This document shows, piece after piece, positions 10,232 through 11,138 of a stretch of 11,138 nucleotides of DNA. Under the pieces are notes generated by a model. The model worked only from the letters and a program-made list of their open reading frames with translations, had not been told where the DNA came from and did no database searches. A program made the position numbers and the translations under genes. The DNA lies in assembly GCA_021776015.1 (NCBI GenBank), contig JAJFGT010000127.1, forward strand, positions 1-11,138, written 5' to 3'. Numbering within the stretch: position 1 is the first letter of the stretch; every line of letters starts with the position of its first letter. The stretch comes from Alphaproteobacteria bacterium. Lineage in GTDB: Bacteria; Pseudomonadota; Alphaproteobacteria; Micavibrionales; Micavibrionaceae.

Positions 10232-11138
10232 TCAGAAAGGCGTTCTATTACGCCTATTTCATCATTATTCTGATCAACATCGGGAATATCGTCTGTCAGC
10301 TCTCTGGGAGGGTTGTAATCAATTTCCGTCTGATTAGGATCTTTCTCTTGGCCATTTGGGTATTTCTCAGATTGAATGTCAAAATACGGAATGGCATTAT
10401 CGCTGATTATAAGTTCTGGAACTGCCGGAGGAGGCAATTCTCTATTTTTGAAAGTTTTGTCTTTGAAATATTCAATTTTCTTACATTTAATGGGTTGTGA
10501 TCCTTCAACAAGAATAATTTGCTCGCCTGTATTAAAATCCCTCATTTCATGCTTTGCGATAAGTGGCGTTCCACGTTGTGATGTATTATGAGTTGGAGCT
10601 TCATATTTCATGGATTTTCGTTTTGATTTAGATACGGCGTCAATCGTTTGATTACCACAGGATTCAGATACATACTGCGCCGTTGCAAGATCATTGGTTG
10701 CAAAAAATATTTGATGGGCGCAACAGGATAAAATTCCGTTTCTTTTGTCACGATCATAGGTAACGTCGAGCCAATTTAATGACTGAACCACAGCCATTAC
10801 GCGAACATTATAGCCAGCCAGCAGTGTAAATGCGGTCGTCATGGAATCAATGCGGCCAAGCATGTGAAATTCATCGAGCAGCATTAAAACCTTATGTGGT
10901 TCACTCTCGTCAGGTTCCTTCATGGAGAGTTTAGTAATAATTTGCTCAAAGAAAATGCGGAGCAGGGGGGTTAATGTTTCAATCTGCCCTGTTAATACAC
11001 CCACATAAATTGATATTTTATCTTTTCGAAGATCTTCAATCTTAAAATCGGTTGCTGATGTTGCCGCATCAATTAAAGGATTGTCCCAAAGGTTGATGGC
11101 TTGGTTGAGGGAGGACTTAACACCGCTCCGCTCTTTAG
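10219..11138 (-). CDS. traG: TraG/VirD4 type IV coupling protein, C-terminal part (5' end outside window)
   Basis: The frame stays open to the window edge, giving the last 305 residues; a GTG at 11002-11004 is only an internal codon. LWDNPLIDAATSATDFKIEDLR followed by KDKISIYVGV, the Walker B strand VLMLLDEFHMLGR and the AGYNVRVMAVVQSLNWL segment are characteristic of VirD4/TraG coupling ATPases. These hexameric inner-membrane proteins bring relaxase-DNA complexes to the type IV secretion channel. Walker A and the membrane anchor must lie beyond position 11138. The C-terminal tail (about the last 75 residues, rich in Pro, Asp and Glu) is variable in the family. It runs convergently towards nsrR rather than in line with the relaxase operon. 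Its stop lies within the right 12-bp repeat. Confidence 0.93.
   Translation of the reverse strand, partial: KERSGVKSSLNQAINLWDNPLIDAATSATDFKIEDLRKDKISIYVGVLTGQIETLTPLLRIFFEQIITKLSMKEPDESEPHKVLMLLDEFHMLGRIDSMTTAFTLLAGYNVRVMAVVQSLNWLDVTYDRDKRNGILSCCAHQIFFATNDLATAQYVSESCGNQTIDAVSKSKRKSMKYEAPTHNTSQRGTPLIAKHEMRDFNTGEQIILVEGSQPIKCKKIEYFKDKTFKNRELPPPAVPELIISDNAIPYFDIQSEKYPNGQEKDPNQTEIDYNPPRELTDDIPDVDQNNDEIGVIERLSDNLK

Larger units (their letters stand above)
1..11138. mobile_element. Segment of an alphaproteobacterial conjugative element (plasmid or ICE)
   Basis: The window holds a MOBP relaxase with a DUF3363 tail, an RHH-type accessory protein, a TraG/VirD4 coupling protein, a DUF736 protein, a large ParB-like protein and a DUF4942 methyltransferase. 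These families co-occur on alphaproteobacterial conjugative plasmids and ICEs (family knowledge). No integrase, replication initiator or mating-pair-formation gene lies in the window, so plasmid versus ICE cannot be decided and neither end of the element is visible. Confidence 0.75.

Noticed and set aside
10376..10591. A 71-codon plus-strand frame opposite traG.
   Set aside because: It is antisense to the strongly supported coupling-protein gene and has no independent support.
1..11138. CRISPR arrays, rRNA, complete tRNA genes, transposases or integrases.
   Set aside because: I found no regularly spaced repeats, no RNA gene signatures and no DDE or tyrosine/serine recombinase motifs on either strand.

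Overview
The window looks like part of a conjugative element (a plasmid or an integrative conjugative element) from an alphaproteobacterium. The marker families are a DUF736 protein, a VirD2-like MOBP relaxase with a DUF3363 tail, a VirD4/TraG coupling protein, a large ParB-like protein and a DUF4942 methyltransferase, a set typical of alphaproteobacterial transfer regions. Base composition is AT-leaning (about 40% GC by eye), so a low-GC alphaproteobacterium is more likely than a typical rhizobium or sphingomonad. The species cannot be named from the sequence, and plasmid versus integrated element cannot be decided here.

Layout: (1) 78-3899, plus strand: a 52-aa small protein, a 117-aa conserved-type hypothetical, a 574-aa ParB/Srx-fold DNA-binding protein, and a 480-aa N6-adenine-type DNA methyltransferase fused to DUF4942. 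Similar leaders and gene ends suggest one co-inherited block; a perfect 13-bp hairpin separates parB from the methyltransferase. (2) 3900-4675: a structured noncoding stretch and a lone DUF736 gene, with an intrinsic terminator upstream and two in tandem downstream. (3) 4675-4963: a very AT-rich gap with palindromes and helically spaced short repeats just ahead of the relaxase, the best oriT/relaxosome candidate. (4) 4964-7745, plus strand: relaxase, a ribbon-helix-helix-type accessory protein and a small three-helix membrane protein, closely packed as one operon. (5) 7782-10209: a nitric-oxide defence module. On the minus strand are hmp (flavohaemoglobin), a group III truncated haemoglobin and a YeaR/TehB-like cupin; divergently on the plus strand is nsrR. 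A near-consensus NsrR operator lies between hmp and nsrR. (6) 10219-end, minus strand: the C-terminal 305 residues of a TraG/VirD4 coupling protein, convergent with everything to its left.

The most notable observation is that the whole NO module lies between two perfect 12-bp direct repeats (7735-7746 and 10216-10227). Each covers the stop codon of the transfer gene on its side (membrane protein on the left, traG on the right). Removing one repeat plus the module would restore a compact junction of two convergent transfer genes with both stop codons intact. This suggests a self-regulated NO-detoxification cargo inserted into a conjugation locus, with no recognisable transposase inside.

How the genes would work together (inference from family knowledge): the relaxase, RHH protein and TraG process and deliver the element's DNA; the ParB-like protein and methyltransferase may support maintenance or protect incoming DNA from restriction; the cargo gives the recipient an NO-inducible dioxygenase system under its own repressor.
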